DNA of 64,000 nucleotides. It comes from Aldehydirespirator sp965116865 (GTDB taxonomy: Bacteria > Actinomycetota > Acidimicrobiia > Acidimicrobiales > Aldehydirespiratoraceae). The translations under genes and the position numbers were made by a program. The DNA is taken from contig OZ220727.1 of assembly GCA_965116865.1 (NCBI GenBank), positions 2,418,001 through 2,482,000 on the forward strand, in the 5' to 3' direction. Shown here in pieces: positions 53,918 to 62,525 of the stretch; the first letter of the stretch is position 1, and every line of letters starts with the position of its first letter. A model generated the notes under the pieces. That model worked only from the letters and a program-made list of their open reading frames with translations, was not told the DNA's origin and did no database searches.

Positions 53918-55084
53918 ATGAACAAGTCGCCGCAGAAACACAAGATCCTGGTGGTCGACGACGAGCCCGATCTCGAGCCTCTCATGTTGCAGCGCATGCG
54001 GCGCTATATCAGGACCGGCATGTACGAGTTCGTCTTCGCCCGCGACGGGGTCGAGGCGCTCGAGGCGCTCGACGCGGACCAGAGCATCGACATGGTCCTG
54101 TCGGACATCAACATGCCCAAGATGGACGGCCTCACACTCCTCGACAGGATTCCGGACGTGGCCCCGGACATCCGAGCTGTCATCATCTCCGCCTACGGCG
54201 ACATGAAGAACATTCGTATCGCCATGAACCGCGGCGCCTTCGATTTTGTCACGAAGCCGGTCGATTTCGACGACTTGAAGTTCACGATAGACCGGACTCT
54301 GCAGCACATCCGAGAATGGAAAGAGGCTCTCAGCGCCCGCGACAAGCTCGTCGTGCTACAGAACGAGTTGAACGTTGCGAGCATGATGCAGCAGTCCATC
54401 CTGCCGAACAAGTTCGCCCGCAGCGACAAATACAAGCTGTTCGGCACCATGCAGCCGGCCCGCAACGTGGGAGGCGACTTCTTCGACGTGATCGGCCTGT
54501 CTGACGAGAAGGTGGGCCTGGCCATCGCGGACGTGTCCGGGAAGGGCGTGCCCGCCGCGCTGTTCATGATGTCGAGCCGCACGCTGCTGAAGGGGGCGGC
54601 CATGCGGGCCGGCGGCCCCGGAGCGGCCCTCAGCGAAGTGAACGACGTGCTCAACGAGGACAACGACGCCTGCATGTTCGTCACCATGATCTACGCGGTG
54701 TACGACCCGGCGACCGGTGTGCTCACATACGCGGACGGAGGCCACGACCCGCCGCTAGTCATCCACTCGGACGGCAACAGCACCCAGCTGCCGGTGACGG
54801 ACGGCCTCGCCTTGGGCGTGCTGCCCGGATTCGACTATCTCCAGCACTCCTACGAGCTGTCGCCCGGCGAGACTGTCGTCCTCTACACCGACGGCGTGAC
54901 CGAGGCGATCAACGCTGAGGAGGAGCAACTGGGGTTGACCCGCCTGCGGGAGGCGTTCGCGGCGAGCCCGCCGAACGATGCAGAGGACGCCGGCCATCGA
55001 GTCATAGACCTCGTCAACGAGTTCGCCGGCGATGTGCCGCAGTTCGACGACACTACGTGTCTGGTGTTGCGCCGGGAGAACTGA
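53918..55084 (+). CDS. Response regulator with PP2C-type (RsbU/SpoIIE) phosphatase domain
   Basis: 388 aa. Receiver domain at residues 1-125 with phosphoacceptor Asp63 (SDINMPKMDG), the switch ISAYGD and conserved lysine VTKPVD. A helical linker leads to a PPM phosphatase domain from about 165 (GGDFFDVIGL; IADVSGKGVPAALFM; LYTDGVTEA) with its metal-binding aspartates. A phosphorylated receiver would be expected to switch the phosphatase that dephosphorylates the STAS partner. ATG at 53918 is used. Confidence 0.92.
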   Translation: MNKSPQKHKILVVDDEPDLEPLMLQRMRRYIRTGMYEFVFARDGVEALEALDADQSIDMVLSDINMPKMDGLTLLDRIPDVAPDIRAVIISAYGDMKNIRIAMNRGAFDFVTKPVDFDDLKFTIDRTLQHIREWKEALSARDKLVVLQNELNVASMMQQSILPNKFARSDKYKLFGTMQPARNVGGDFFDVIGLSDEKVGLAIADVSGKGVPAALFMMSSRTLLKGAAMRAGGPGAALSEVNDVLNEDNDACMFVTMIYAVYDPATGVLTYADGGHDPPLVIHSDGNSTQLPVTDGLALGVLPGFDYLQHSYELSPGETVVLYTDGVTEAINAEEEQLGLTRLREAFAASPPNDAEDAGHRVIDLVNEFAGDVPQFDDTTCLVLRREN

Positions 55085-55530
55085 CGGTCGCCGTGTTGTT
55101 CCTGATCGCCAACGCCGACGGCGAGGTGAGCCGGTCGAGCTGCGACGGAATGCCGGACCTGATCGCCGCGGTCGAGGCGCTGGGCGAGCGGGACGGCTGG
55201 CCGGGCGACCTGACCTTCCGGATCAGCCTCGTGATCGACGAGCTCACCCAGAACATTGTCGACTACGCGTACGGGGACGGCCCCGGCGACGTCGAGGTCG
55301 AGGTGACATCGGGGCCCGATGCCGTCACCGTCGAGATAACCGACGAGGGCCTCCCCTTCGATCCGCTGACCGACGCGCCCGAACCCGACCTGACGTCGCC
55401 GGTCGAGGACCGGCCCATCGGCGGACTGGGCGTACACTTCACCAAGACCCTGATGGACGAGGTGGAGTACTGCCGGGAGTCCGGGAAGAACCGCCTGAGG
55501 ATCGTCGCCCGCAAGAAGTCGAGCGGGTAG
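55057..55530 (+). CDS. RsbW-like ATPase (anti-sigma factor kinase type)
   Basis: Up to 157 aa of the HATPase_c_2 group. The N box is ISLVIDELTQNIVDYAY, with the expected E and N, and G-box-like segments are EITDEGLPFDP and IGGLGVHFTKTLMD. These small GHKL proteins phosphorylate STAS antagonists and sequester sigma factors. The GTG at 55057 overlaps the phosphatase gene by 28 bases; a shorter GTG start at 55093 would not overlap. Confidence 0.85.
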   Translation: MSGVAPGELTVAVLFLIANADGEVSRSSCDGMPDLIAAVEALGERDGWPGDLTFRISLVIDELTQNIVDYAYGDGPGDVEVEVTSGPDAVTVEITDEGLPFDPLTDAPEPDLTSPVEDRPIGGLGVHFTKTLMDEVEYCRESGKNRLRIVARKKSSG

Positions 55531-55535
55531 GCGGC

Positions 55536-56819
55536 ATGATCGGGTCCCGCCGGCGGAGCCGCCGATGGACGGCCGGAATCCGCTGGTCGACGACGGCTGC
55601 CGCTGCGACGCTGCTCGCCGCGTGCTCCGCGAGCGACGCAACCCACGAAGGCACGGTCCCGGACACTACCGTGCCCTCCGATCCGTCGGTCGAGTCGAGG
55701 AGCGAAGCTCCGGGCGTGTCAGACCAGCGGATCGTGTTCGGGCAGTCCGCCGCGCTCAGTGGGCCGGCTATGGAGTTGGGCAGGAACATGAGGCTCGGGA
55801 TCCTGGCCGCATTCGACGAAGCGAACGCGCGCGGGGGCGTCGGCGGGCGCACCCTGGAACTGCTGTCCCTCGACGACGCTTACGAACCCGAGGAAGCGAT
55901 CGTGGTGACCCGCCGTCTGATCGAGCAGGAACAGGTGTTCGCGCTCATCGGCGCGGTCGGCACTCCCACTTCACGGTCGGCGACCCCGATCGCCCGCGAC
56001 GCCGGAGTTCCCTACATAGCGCCTTTCACCGGCGCAGCGTTCCTCCGCGACGACGAGTGGGACAACATCGTGAACGTACGGGCCTCCTACAACCAGGAGA
56101 CCGAGGAGATGGTGGCCCGCCTCACCGAGGACTTCGGGATAAGCCGGATCGGTGTCCTGTACCAGAACGACTCGTTCGGGCGTGCCGGATACCGCGGCGT
56201 GCTGTCGGCCCTGGCCCGCCGCGACATGGCGCCCGTCTCGATCGGGATCTACCCGCGCAACACCACCGCGGTCAAGACAGCCCTGCTCGACCTGCGCCAA
56301 GGCAGCCCTGAGGCGGTGATCGCGGTCGGGGCCTACAAGCCAGTCTCCAGCCTCATCTCCTGGACGCGGCGCATGGAGATGGACGTGGTGTTCATGACGG
56401 TCTCCTTCGTCGGCAGCAACGCCCTGGCCCAAGAGCTGGGCCCGGACGGCGCCGGAGTGCTGGTCACGCAGGTCGTGCCCTTCCCGGAGGACGACTCGCG
56501 GCCCGTCGTGGCCGCGTACCTGAACGCCCTCGCCGCGCACGACCCCGGCGCCGAGCCCGGGTTCGTGTCGCTGGAGGGTTATCTGGCGGGGCGGCTGGTG
56601 ATCGCCGCGCTGCAGGAATGCGGCACGGAGATCGACCGGTCCTGCCTGCTCGACCAGTTGATCGACCGCGGCGAGTTCGACTTGGACGGGTTCAAGCTGC
56701 GGTTCGGCGACGGCGACAACCAGGGCTCTGACGAAGTCTTCTTGACCGTGATCGGCTCCGACGGCGAATACCACCCGGTCCAAACGCTGCACGAGACCGC
56801 CCACTGGGTCGTGCCGTGA
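55536..56819 (+). CDS. Periplasmic-binding lipoprotein in a signalling operon
   Basis: 427 aa. Lipoprotein signal TAAAATLLAACSAS, then a type I periplasmic-binding fold of the Peripla_BP_6/LivK class (GQSAALSGPAMELGRNMRLG; IGAVGTPTSRSATPIA; RIGVLYQNDSFGRAGYRG). No transporter genes are next to it; instead it lies between a partner-switch module and a histidine kinase, with 4-nt overlap to the kinase. It most likely feeds a ligand signal to the kinase sensor domain. Confidence 0.88.
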   Translation: MIGSRRRSRRWTAGIRWSTTAAAATLLAACSASDATHEGTVPDTTVPSDPSVESRSEAPGVSDQRIVFGQSAALSGPAMELGRNMRLGILAAFDEANARGGVGGRTLELLSLDDAYEPEEAIVVTRRLIEQEQVFALIGAVGTPTSRSATPIARDAGVPYIAPFTGAAFLRDDEWDNIVNVRASYNQETEEMVARLTEDFGISRIGVLYQNDSFGRAGYRGVLSALARRDMAPVSIGIYPRNTTAVKTALLDLRQGSPEAVIAVGAYKPVSSLISWTRRMEMDVVFMTVSFVGSNALAQELGPDGAGVLVTQVVPFPEDDSRPVVAAYLNALAAHDPGAEPGFVSLEGYLAGRLVIAALQECGTEIDRSCLLDQLIDRGEFDLDGFKLRFGDGDNQGSDEVFLTVIGSDGEYHPVQTLHETAHWVVP

Positions 56820-59074
56820 ACTCGCCGCCCGACGACACCGACCCCACCCCCGCACCGGCCGACGACACCGACCCCACCCCCGCACCGCCCGACGGCGGCT
56901 CGACGAGGACTTCGGTCGGGTTCTGGTCGCGGATCTCCACCAAGCTCTACATGGGCATCGGCGGCGCGGTGCTCCTGACGCTGGCAGCCAGCCTGGTCGG
57001 ATGGTTCTCGTTCAACCGAGTCGGCGACGTGCAGAGACGAGTCAACGAGGGCAGCGTCCCCGAGTTGGCCGCCGCATTCGGGGTCGCGCAGTACGGCGGG
57101 ATACTCGCGAACGCCGCTCCCAGCCTGGCCGCCGCGACCGCGCCGGAAGAACTCATACAGGAGAGCGGGCAGATCGACCAGGCCGTGTTCACGTTCGAGC
57201 AGCAGATGGCGGTCCTCGAACAGAGCACCAGCGACGGTGCCGCGGTGGCCCGCATACGCAAGAGCGCCGACATGCTGATCGCCAACATCTCCGAGATCCG
57301 CAACGAGGTCTCCACCCGGTTCGACATCATCGAGCAGCGAAGGGTGCAGCAGGCGGAGCTAGCGAACCTTCGGACCCGGGTGGGCACCCTGCTGGTCCCC
57401 GCTCTGGACGACCAGCTCTTCTACACCCTCACCGGCTACTCGGACATCGGCGCCGCCGTCGGCGCCGCGCCCACCGCTCGATCCGAGCACCTCTCCGAAG
57501 ACGAAGTGATCCGATACCGGCGCCTGGCCGAGCTCGAGGCGGACGCCAACAGCACCTCCGACCTGCTGGCCACCGCCTTCACCCTGTCGGACAAGAGTCT
57601 GCTCGAGCCGCTGAGGGAGCGCTTCGAAGTGGCCGTCAGCAGGATCGACCGGAACCTGGCGACGCTGGCAGGCACACGGTTCGGCACCGAGGCGGCGCCC
57701 ATATTCTCCCGCCTGCACGAGCTGGGCCTCGGTGCCGGGAACTCGTTCGACCTCGCGGCGAGCGAATTCGGCATCGTAGAGCGCCAGGATGCGCTGCTCG
57801 ACCAGAACAACGCGCTGGCGCTCACGCTGGTCACAGAGGTCGACAGCCTGGTGCGCACCTCGCAGGTGCGGGCCGCGGAGGCCACCACCGCCTCCGAGCA
57901 GGCCATATCCACGGGCCGAACACTGCTTCTGGCGATCAGCGCGGCCAGCATCATCGGTGCGCTGCTCATCATCTGGCTCTTCGTGGCCAAGGCCCTGGTT
58001 CAGCGCATCGCGCTGCTGTCGGACTGGATGCGGCGCATGGCGGGCGGAGAACTCGAGGTCACGGTTCCGATCGCCGGCCACGACGAGGTGGCGGACATGG
58101 CCGCCACCCTGGAGGTGTTCCGACGCCACGCCCTGGAGGTCCAGCGGCTCAACCTGGTCGAGCAGCTCGCCTCGGAGCTGCAAGGCAAGAACGCTGAGCT
58201 CGAAGCGGTTCTGGACGAGCTGCACAGGGCCCAGGACCAGATCGTGACGCGGGAGAAACTGGCCGCTCTGGGCGAACTCACCGCAGGCGTCGCCCACGAG
58301 ATCAAGAACCCCTTGAACTTCGTGAAGAACTTCGCCGAGGCCTCCCAGGAGCTGATCGACGAACTCAAAGAACTGCTAGACGACGTCGGCGACGACATCA
58401 GCGACGACAACAAGAACTATGTCGACGAGATCGCCGGCGACCTGACCGGCAACATCGAGCGCATCCGCTCCCACGGCGAAAGGGCCGACCGCATCGTGCG
58501 CGACATGCTGATGATGGGGCGCGACTCCGGCGAGTGGCAGCTGACCGACATCAACAGTCTGCTGGAGCAGCACGCGCAGCTGTCGTTCCACAGCGCCCGG
58601 GCGCTGGACTCGGACTTCCAGCTCGACATCAAGCAGGACTTCGACCCGGACGTGGGCCAGCTCAAGGTAATCGCCCAAGACCTGGGGCGGGTGTTCCTGA
58701 ACATGGTGACCAACGCCGGCCACGCCACCAACGACCGCCACCGTGCCGAGACAGCGGCCGGCAACCGCAGCTTCCAGCCGACGCTGTGGCTCTCCACGAA
58801 CCGGTCCGACGACCACATCGAGATCCGCATCCGCGACAACGGCACGGGGATGCCCCCCGACGTGATCGAGAAGATCTTCAATCCCTTCTTCACCACCAAG
58901 CCGACCAACCAGGGCACCGGCCTCGGGCTGTCGATCTCCAGCGACATCGTCCGCCGCCACGGCGGCAGCGTCGCGGTGGAGTCCGAGGCCGGGGAATTCA
59001 CCGAGATGCTCATCACGCTGCCGGTGGAGGCGCCCCGAGAGGCCGAACAGGCAGCGGGCGACTCCTGGGTCTAG
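56816..59074 (+). CDS. Membrane sensor histidine kinase
   Basis: 752 aa. A Thr/Pro/Asp-rich N-terminal tail (a duplicated DDTDPTPAP unit) precedes TM1 (IGGAVLLTLAASLVGWFSF). A ~300-residue helical periplasmic domain of TorS/NIT-like character follows, then TM2 (LLLAISAASIIGALLIIWLF), a HAMP domain (GELEVTVPIAGHDEVADMA), a coiled coil, HisKA with His494 (GVAHEIKNPLNF) and an HATPase_c domain (NMVTNAGHATN; IRDNGTGMPPD; GTGLGLSIS). The GTG start overlaps the binding-protein stop. The likely phosphorylation target is the response regulator/phosphatase of the same operon. Confidence 0.92.
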   Translation: MNSPPDDTDPTPAPADDTDPTPAPPDGGSTRTSVGFWSRISTKLYMGIGGAVLLTLAASLVGWFSFNRVGDVQRRVNEGSVPELAAAFGVAQYGGILANAAPSLAAATAPEELIQESGQIDQAVFTFEQQMAVLEQSTSDGAAVARIRKSADMLIANISEIRNEVSTRFDIIEQRRVQQAELANLRTRVGTLLVPALDDQLFYTLTGYSDIGAAVGAAPTARSEHLSEDEVIRYRRLAELEADANSTSDLLATAFTLSDKSLLEPLRERFEVAVSRIDRNLATLAGTRFGTEAAPIFSRLHELGLGAGNSFDLAASEFGIVERQDALLDQNNALALTLVTEVDSLVRTSQVRAAEATTASEQAISTGRTLLLAISAASIIGALLIIWLFVAKALVQRIALLSDWMRRMAGGELEVTVPIAGHDEVADMAATLEVFRRHALEVQRLNLVEQLASELQGKNAELEAVLDELHRAQDQIVTREKLAALGELTAGVAHEIKNPLNFVKNFAEASQELIDELKELLDDVGDDISDDNKNYVDEIAGDLTGNIERIRSHGERADRIVRDMLMMGRDSGEWQLTDINSLLEQHAQLSFHSARALDSDFQLDIKQDFDPDVGQLKVIAQDLGRVFLNMVTNAGHATNDRHRAETAAGNRSFQPTLWLSTNRSDDHIEIRIRDNGTGMPPDVIEKIFNPFFTTKPTNQGTGLGLSISSDIVRRHGGSVAVESEAGEFTEMLITLPVEAPREAEQAAGDSWV

Positions 59075-59105
59075 AGCCCCGCGGGCGGCTCCTGGGGCCG
59101 GGGCG

Positions 59106-60344
59106 TCACCATCGGCGAGACTCCTCGGCGTATACATGGTCGGGCAGCTTGTAATCGATGTCGAGCTCCTGGAGGGCTGACACCTCGAGGAGCGTGCTGA
59201 ACGCGCTGAAGTTCGACTCGCGGGTCAGCCTCGGGAAACGCTTCCGCATGAACCGGTGGTAGCGCCGCTGCAGACGGAACCACGGCAGCACGCCGAAGGT
59301 GCGGTTGGGCGGGTACTGCAGCTGATCCGCCATCGCGTTGCCGATCATGGCCCGCGACACCACGAATACGTACTTGGCGAGTTTGCGGCGGGCTTCCGGC
59401 TCGGTTATCCCAGCCACCAGCGGGGCCGAGTTCACCAGCGAATTGGCCAGAGCGACCGACTCGTCGCCCGGATCGGGCTCGCACAGGCCGCCGATCTTGA
59501 AGAGTTCCAAAGCGTCGAGGTAGTCGCGGTAGAGGATCGACCCGGGGATGCCCATCAGGTGCCCCGAGTACCGCCAGACCGCCATGAAGCTGTCACGCTC
59601 GGTGTCGTCGTAGCGGGTGCCGAGACGCCTCATGTGCTGCAGCATCCTCGCCGAGAAAGCAGTGAGCGCGTAGCCGACCTGGGCAGCGCTGAGCGGCTCG
59701 CCTCCGGCGGCGGTGTCCCACTCGTCGGACTGGTTGAACAGCAGCCGCACTTTGGCGTGTATCAACCGGATCCGCACTGAGAGCCTCCAACCGTCGCCGC
59801 GGGTCTCCAGACCGCCCGGCAGCAGTATCTCGATCATGTGGCGGTTGTTCTGTCGAAGGCGCCTCACGCCCTGGTCGCGCAGCCTCCCGGTGATGAAGAA
59901 AGACTTCGCGATGGTGGTCGAGAACCCTTCGACCAGAACGCCGCCCAGCATCGCTGCCAGGCACGCCGCCGAGTCCCGGTGGAAGGCGCGGACGCCGCCT
60001 TTGAACTCCTCGAAGTCGACCCAGTCCGGGACGGTCGCCAACTCCTCGACGAAAGCATGCACCGCGGCCGGCGCGTCCTTCAGCACGGCGTCGTCGGGAT
60101 CCTCGATCGCCAACCGCATGAACTGGTCCGCCTCGCGCGACGGAACGTCGGCAAGTTGCGCCATCATCTCGTCGCAAACCGGGTCCCCGACCATCGTGTG
60201 GGCGATGTAGTTCCTGGCCCTGACAGGATCGACGGCCCGGGCCCGGTCGTAGGACACGGCGTAATCGGAGGGAACTACCAGCGATGCGCTCCCGTTGGCT
60301 GGCTCAGTGCTGGATTCGGTTGCCGAGTCATCCTGCACCATCAA
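59106..60344 (-). CDS. MpaB/DUF2236-family oxygenase
   Basis: About 412 aa. The sequence has the all-helical DUF2236 (MpaB/latex-clearing protein-like) features: IRLIHAKVRLLF, with conserved Arg and His heme-region residues, DEWDTAAGGEPLSAAQVGYA, and GHLMGIPGSILY. Family members are heme proteins; characterised ones cleave polyisoprene or prenyl chains. No signal peptide. The gene is isolated between the kinase (convergent) and the FAD enzyme upstream. Confidence 0.8.
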   Translation of the reverse strand: MMVQDDSATESSTEPANGSASLVVPSDYAVSYDRARAVDPVRARNYIAHTMVGDPVCDEMMAQLADVPSREADQFMRLAIEDPDDAVLKDAPAAVHAFVEELATVPDWVDFEEFKGGVRAFHRDSAACLAAMLGGVLVEGFSTTIAKSFFITGRLRDQGVRRLRQNNRHMIEILLPGGLETRGDGWRLSVRIRLIHAKVRLLFNQSDEWDTAAGGEPLSAAQVGYALTAFSARMLQHMRRLGTRYDDTERDSFMAVWRYSGHLMGIPGSILYRDYLDALELFKIGGLCEPDPGDESVALANSLVNSAPLVAGITEPEARRKLAKYVFVVSRAMIGNAMADQLQYPPNRTFGVLPWFRLQRRYHRFMRKRFPRLTRESNFSAFSTLLEVSALQELDIDYKLPDHVYAEESRRW

Positions 60345-60431
60345 AGGCGCGCCTTTCTGAGAATCTATCAGATCACAAACTACCCGAGCGTAACCTCGGA
60401 ACGCCGAACGACAAAAACGGTGAAGGGCGCC

Positions 60432-61763
60432 TCAACTCCAAGGGTAGGGAGAATTGCTGACTGGATGAAGTCTGCCCTCGGCGTACCGCGACCACCGGAA
60501 CGGCGCCAGCAGCGCCTGGGGCTCGCCCAGCAGCTCCCTGGCCACCAGCGAGCCGACGCCGATCATCTTGTAACCATGGTTCGAGTCGGCGATGAAGTAG
60601 GCGTTGTCGCAGAACGTGTCGAACACCGGGAAGTTGTCGGGCGAGAAGCTGCCGATGCCGCCGGAGGGTTCGGTGCTCATCAGATGGGACTTGCCCTCGA
60701 AGCGCTTCTGGCAGTGGGCCAGCGCCGCGGTCCAGGTGCGGTAGAAGTCGGCGCCCACGATGAAGTCGGGCGAGCCCGGGCCGTAGGGGTCGACAGCGAC
60801 TTCGTCCGCCGGCTTGTCCACCACGTACGGCATGTAGCCGCCCTGCACCCCGCCGAAGCTGAAGTCGGGCTTGTAGTAGACGCCCCACGGACCCTCGGTG
60901 ACCAGTCCGTGCTCGTCGTGGAGCGGGGCGTCGGTGTCGACGTGGACCACAGGCGGCATGTTGCCTTCGTTGTCGGTGAGGAATCCGGGATCGACCCTGA
61001 GGGTGCCCTCCTGCAGGCACATGTAGGTCCAGGCGGGCCGGCGATGGAGCCGGCCGTCGCCGCCGAGCACGTCGACGCTGACCGGAAGGTCGAGCATGGC
61101 CCATATCTGCTGCACCCAAGGACCCACCGCCACCACCACCTGCTCGCAGGCGACGGGACCCTGGTCGGTGAGCACAGCGGTGACCGTCCCGGCGGCGTCG
61201 CGGTCGAAGCCCTTCACGGTGACGCCGCCCACGACGCCGACTCCCTGCGCCTCGGCCTTGTGGAGCAGCCCTTTGAGTGAGGCCATGTTGTTGGCGTAGC
61301 CGCCCCGGTGCTCGTGCAGCACGCTGGTCACGCCCCGAGCCTGCCAGTCGTCGAAGATGCCCCGCATGTAGCGCGCCGACTCGGCAGCGCCCTCGATGAG
61401 CGTCGACGGGTAGCCGATGGCCCTCTGCTGCTCATGGATCGAGGCCACGTCGGACCGCATGGCCTCGTGGCTGATCTGCAGGTAGCCCACCGGATGGTAG
61501 GAGAAGGCCTCCGGGTCGCTCTCCCAGACGTCGACGCAATGGGCCATCAGCTCGCGCATGGCCGGCTGGAAGTAGTTGTTGCGCACGACTCCGCAGGCGA
61601 TGCCCGACGCTCCAGCGCCGACACCGGTCTTGTCGACAACGACCACGTCGTCGCCCGACCCGCGGCCGGACGAACGCAGGCCGCGGGCCAGGTTCCAGGC
61701 CGTCGACAGGCCGTGGATTCCGGCGCCGACGATCACGTAACGCGCCGAGCCGGGCAGTCCCAT
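60432..61763 (-). CDS. Sarcosine oxidase beta-type FAD oxidoreductase (possible N-methylglutamate dehydrogenase subunit)
   Basis: 443 aa. Rossmann VIVGAGIHGLSTAWNLA near residue 10; GVVRNNYFQPAMRELM resembles the flavin region of sarcosine oxidase beta/MgdA; C-terminal FAD site FIADSNHGYKMIGVGSLVA. Upstream in the same direction are an MgsC-like gene and an unknown 151-aa gene, an arrangement reminiscent of N-methylglutamate clusters, where this subunit oxidises the N-methyl group. The alpha, gamma and delta subunits of such complexes are not visible here. GGAGGAGGAGG precedes the start. Confidence 0.8.
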   Translation of the reverse strand: MGLPGSARYVIVGAGIHGLSTAWNLARGLRSSGRGSGDDVVVVDKTGVGAGASGIACGVVRNNYFQPAMRELMAHCVDVWESDPEAFSYHPVGYLQISHEAMRSDVASIHEQQRAIGYPSTLIEGAAESARYMRGIFDDWQARGVTSVLHEHRGGYANNMASLKGLLHKAEAQGVGVVGGVTVKGFDRDAAGTVTAVLTDQGPVACEQVVVAVGPWVQQIWAMLDLPVSVDVLGGDGRLHRRPAWTYMCLQEGTLRVDPGFLTDNEGNMPPVVHVDTDAPLHDEHGLVTEGPWGVYYKPDFSFGGVQGGYMPYVVDKPADEVAVDPYGPGSPDFIVGADFYRTWTAALAHCQKRFEGKSHLMSTEPSGGIGSFSPDNFPVFDTFCDNAYFIADSNHGYKMIGVGSLVARELLGEPQALLAPFRWSRYAEGRLHPVSNSPYPWS

Positions 61764-61808
61764 TCGCGCCTCCTCCTCCTTTGTGTCCGGCCGTCCCCGC
61801 CCGGCGGC

Positions 61809-62264
61809 TCAATGGCCTCCAGCAGCGGCCCAGCCTTCCAGCACCGGCTGCTTCCAGCCGGCGCCCACGATCCGCGAGTCCTCCACCCACGGCCCGAGTT
61901 CCGCCTGGGGGAACTTGCAGTGGATGTCCTTGAGGGCGATCCCGTAGGAGTTGCCGTCGGTCAGGTGCCGGATCAGCACCTTGCGGGCGATCTCGTCCTC
62001 GCGCTCTGCGGGGATGTCGAAGTAGATCTTCAGGAACGAGTTCGAGTAGCGGTCGAACACCGCCGGCACACCGTCCTCCTGCAGCAGGGTGACGTCCTCG
62101 AGCCAGTTGATGTCGGGGCCCGGGGTGGCCGCCAGCAGGTCGATGCCCTCCACCAGCGACATGTCCTCCTGGTACGGGAACCGCTTGCCGGCCAGCACCT
62201 CCGCGTCGATGGCGACCGTGCGGGTCTCCCGGGGGCTCTCGCCCGTGCTCACCGATCCAGCCAT
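61809..62264 (-). CDS. Unknown 151-aa protein between MgsC-like and FAD genes
   Basis: A clear coding frame from ATG at 62264 preceded by GGAGGAGGAAC. A soluble protein with an alpha/beta look: RFPYQEDMSLVEGIDLLAAT, DRYSNSFLKIYFDIPAERED, and GIALKDIHCKFPQAELGPWV. I do not recognise the family. Its position, 45 bases ahead of the FAD oxidoreductase and downstream of the MgsC-like gene, suggests an accessory subunit of the same pathway. Confidence 0.7.
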   Translation of the reverse strand: MAGSVSTGESPRETRTVAIDAEVLAGKRFPYQEDMSLVEGIDLLAATPGPDINWLEDVTLLQEDGVPAVFDRYSNSFLKIYFDIPAEREDEIARKVLIRHLTDGNSYGIALKDIHCKFPQAELGPWVEDSRIVGAGWKQPVLEGWAAAGGH

Positions 62265-62266
62265 GT

Positions 62267-62380
62267 TCAGGTTCCTCCTCCGGTCGCGCCGACGTGCCAA
62301 GCCCGCGACGCAGCTTCGATGATCCCGCTGACGCGCCGGACCGCGGCGTGGTGTTCGACCTCTTTGCCCTTGAAGCCCAT
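62267..62380 (-). CDS. 37-aa small ORF with duplicated ribosome binding site
   Basis: MGFKGKEVEHHAAVRRVSGI then a short tail, from ATG at 62380 with GAGGTGA 8 bases upstream. The same ribosome binding site and MGFK start occur again 72 bp upstream, in frame, so a longer 61-aa form is also possible. It ends 2 bases before the start of the 151-aa gene. No family recognised. Confidence 0.4.
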   Translation of the reverse strand: MGFKGKEVEHHAAVRRVSGIIEAASRAWHVGATGGGT

Positions 62381-62478
62381 CGAGCGGTTCACCTCGCAGC
62401 AGAGAGCCCGGCCCAGACCTCGCGGGCGACGGTCGGGGTGCTTGAAGCCCATCGAGCGGTTCACCTCGCAGCAGCGAG
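62369..62478 (-). repeat. Direct repeat duplicating a ribosome binding site and start
   Basis: CTTGAAGCCCATCGAGCGGT... (38 bp) occurs at 62369-62406 and 62441-62478, spacing 72 bp. On the minus strand each copy reads GAGGTGAACCGCTCGATGGG, i.e. a ribosome binding site plus start codon, in the same frame. Confidence 0.9.
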
Positions 62479-62525
62479 CAACAACATCGATATGCAGGGG
62501 GTGGCGCGGTGCTCCGTCTGCCATC

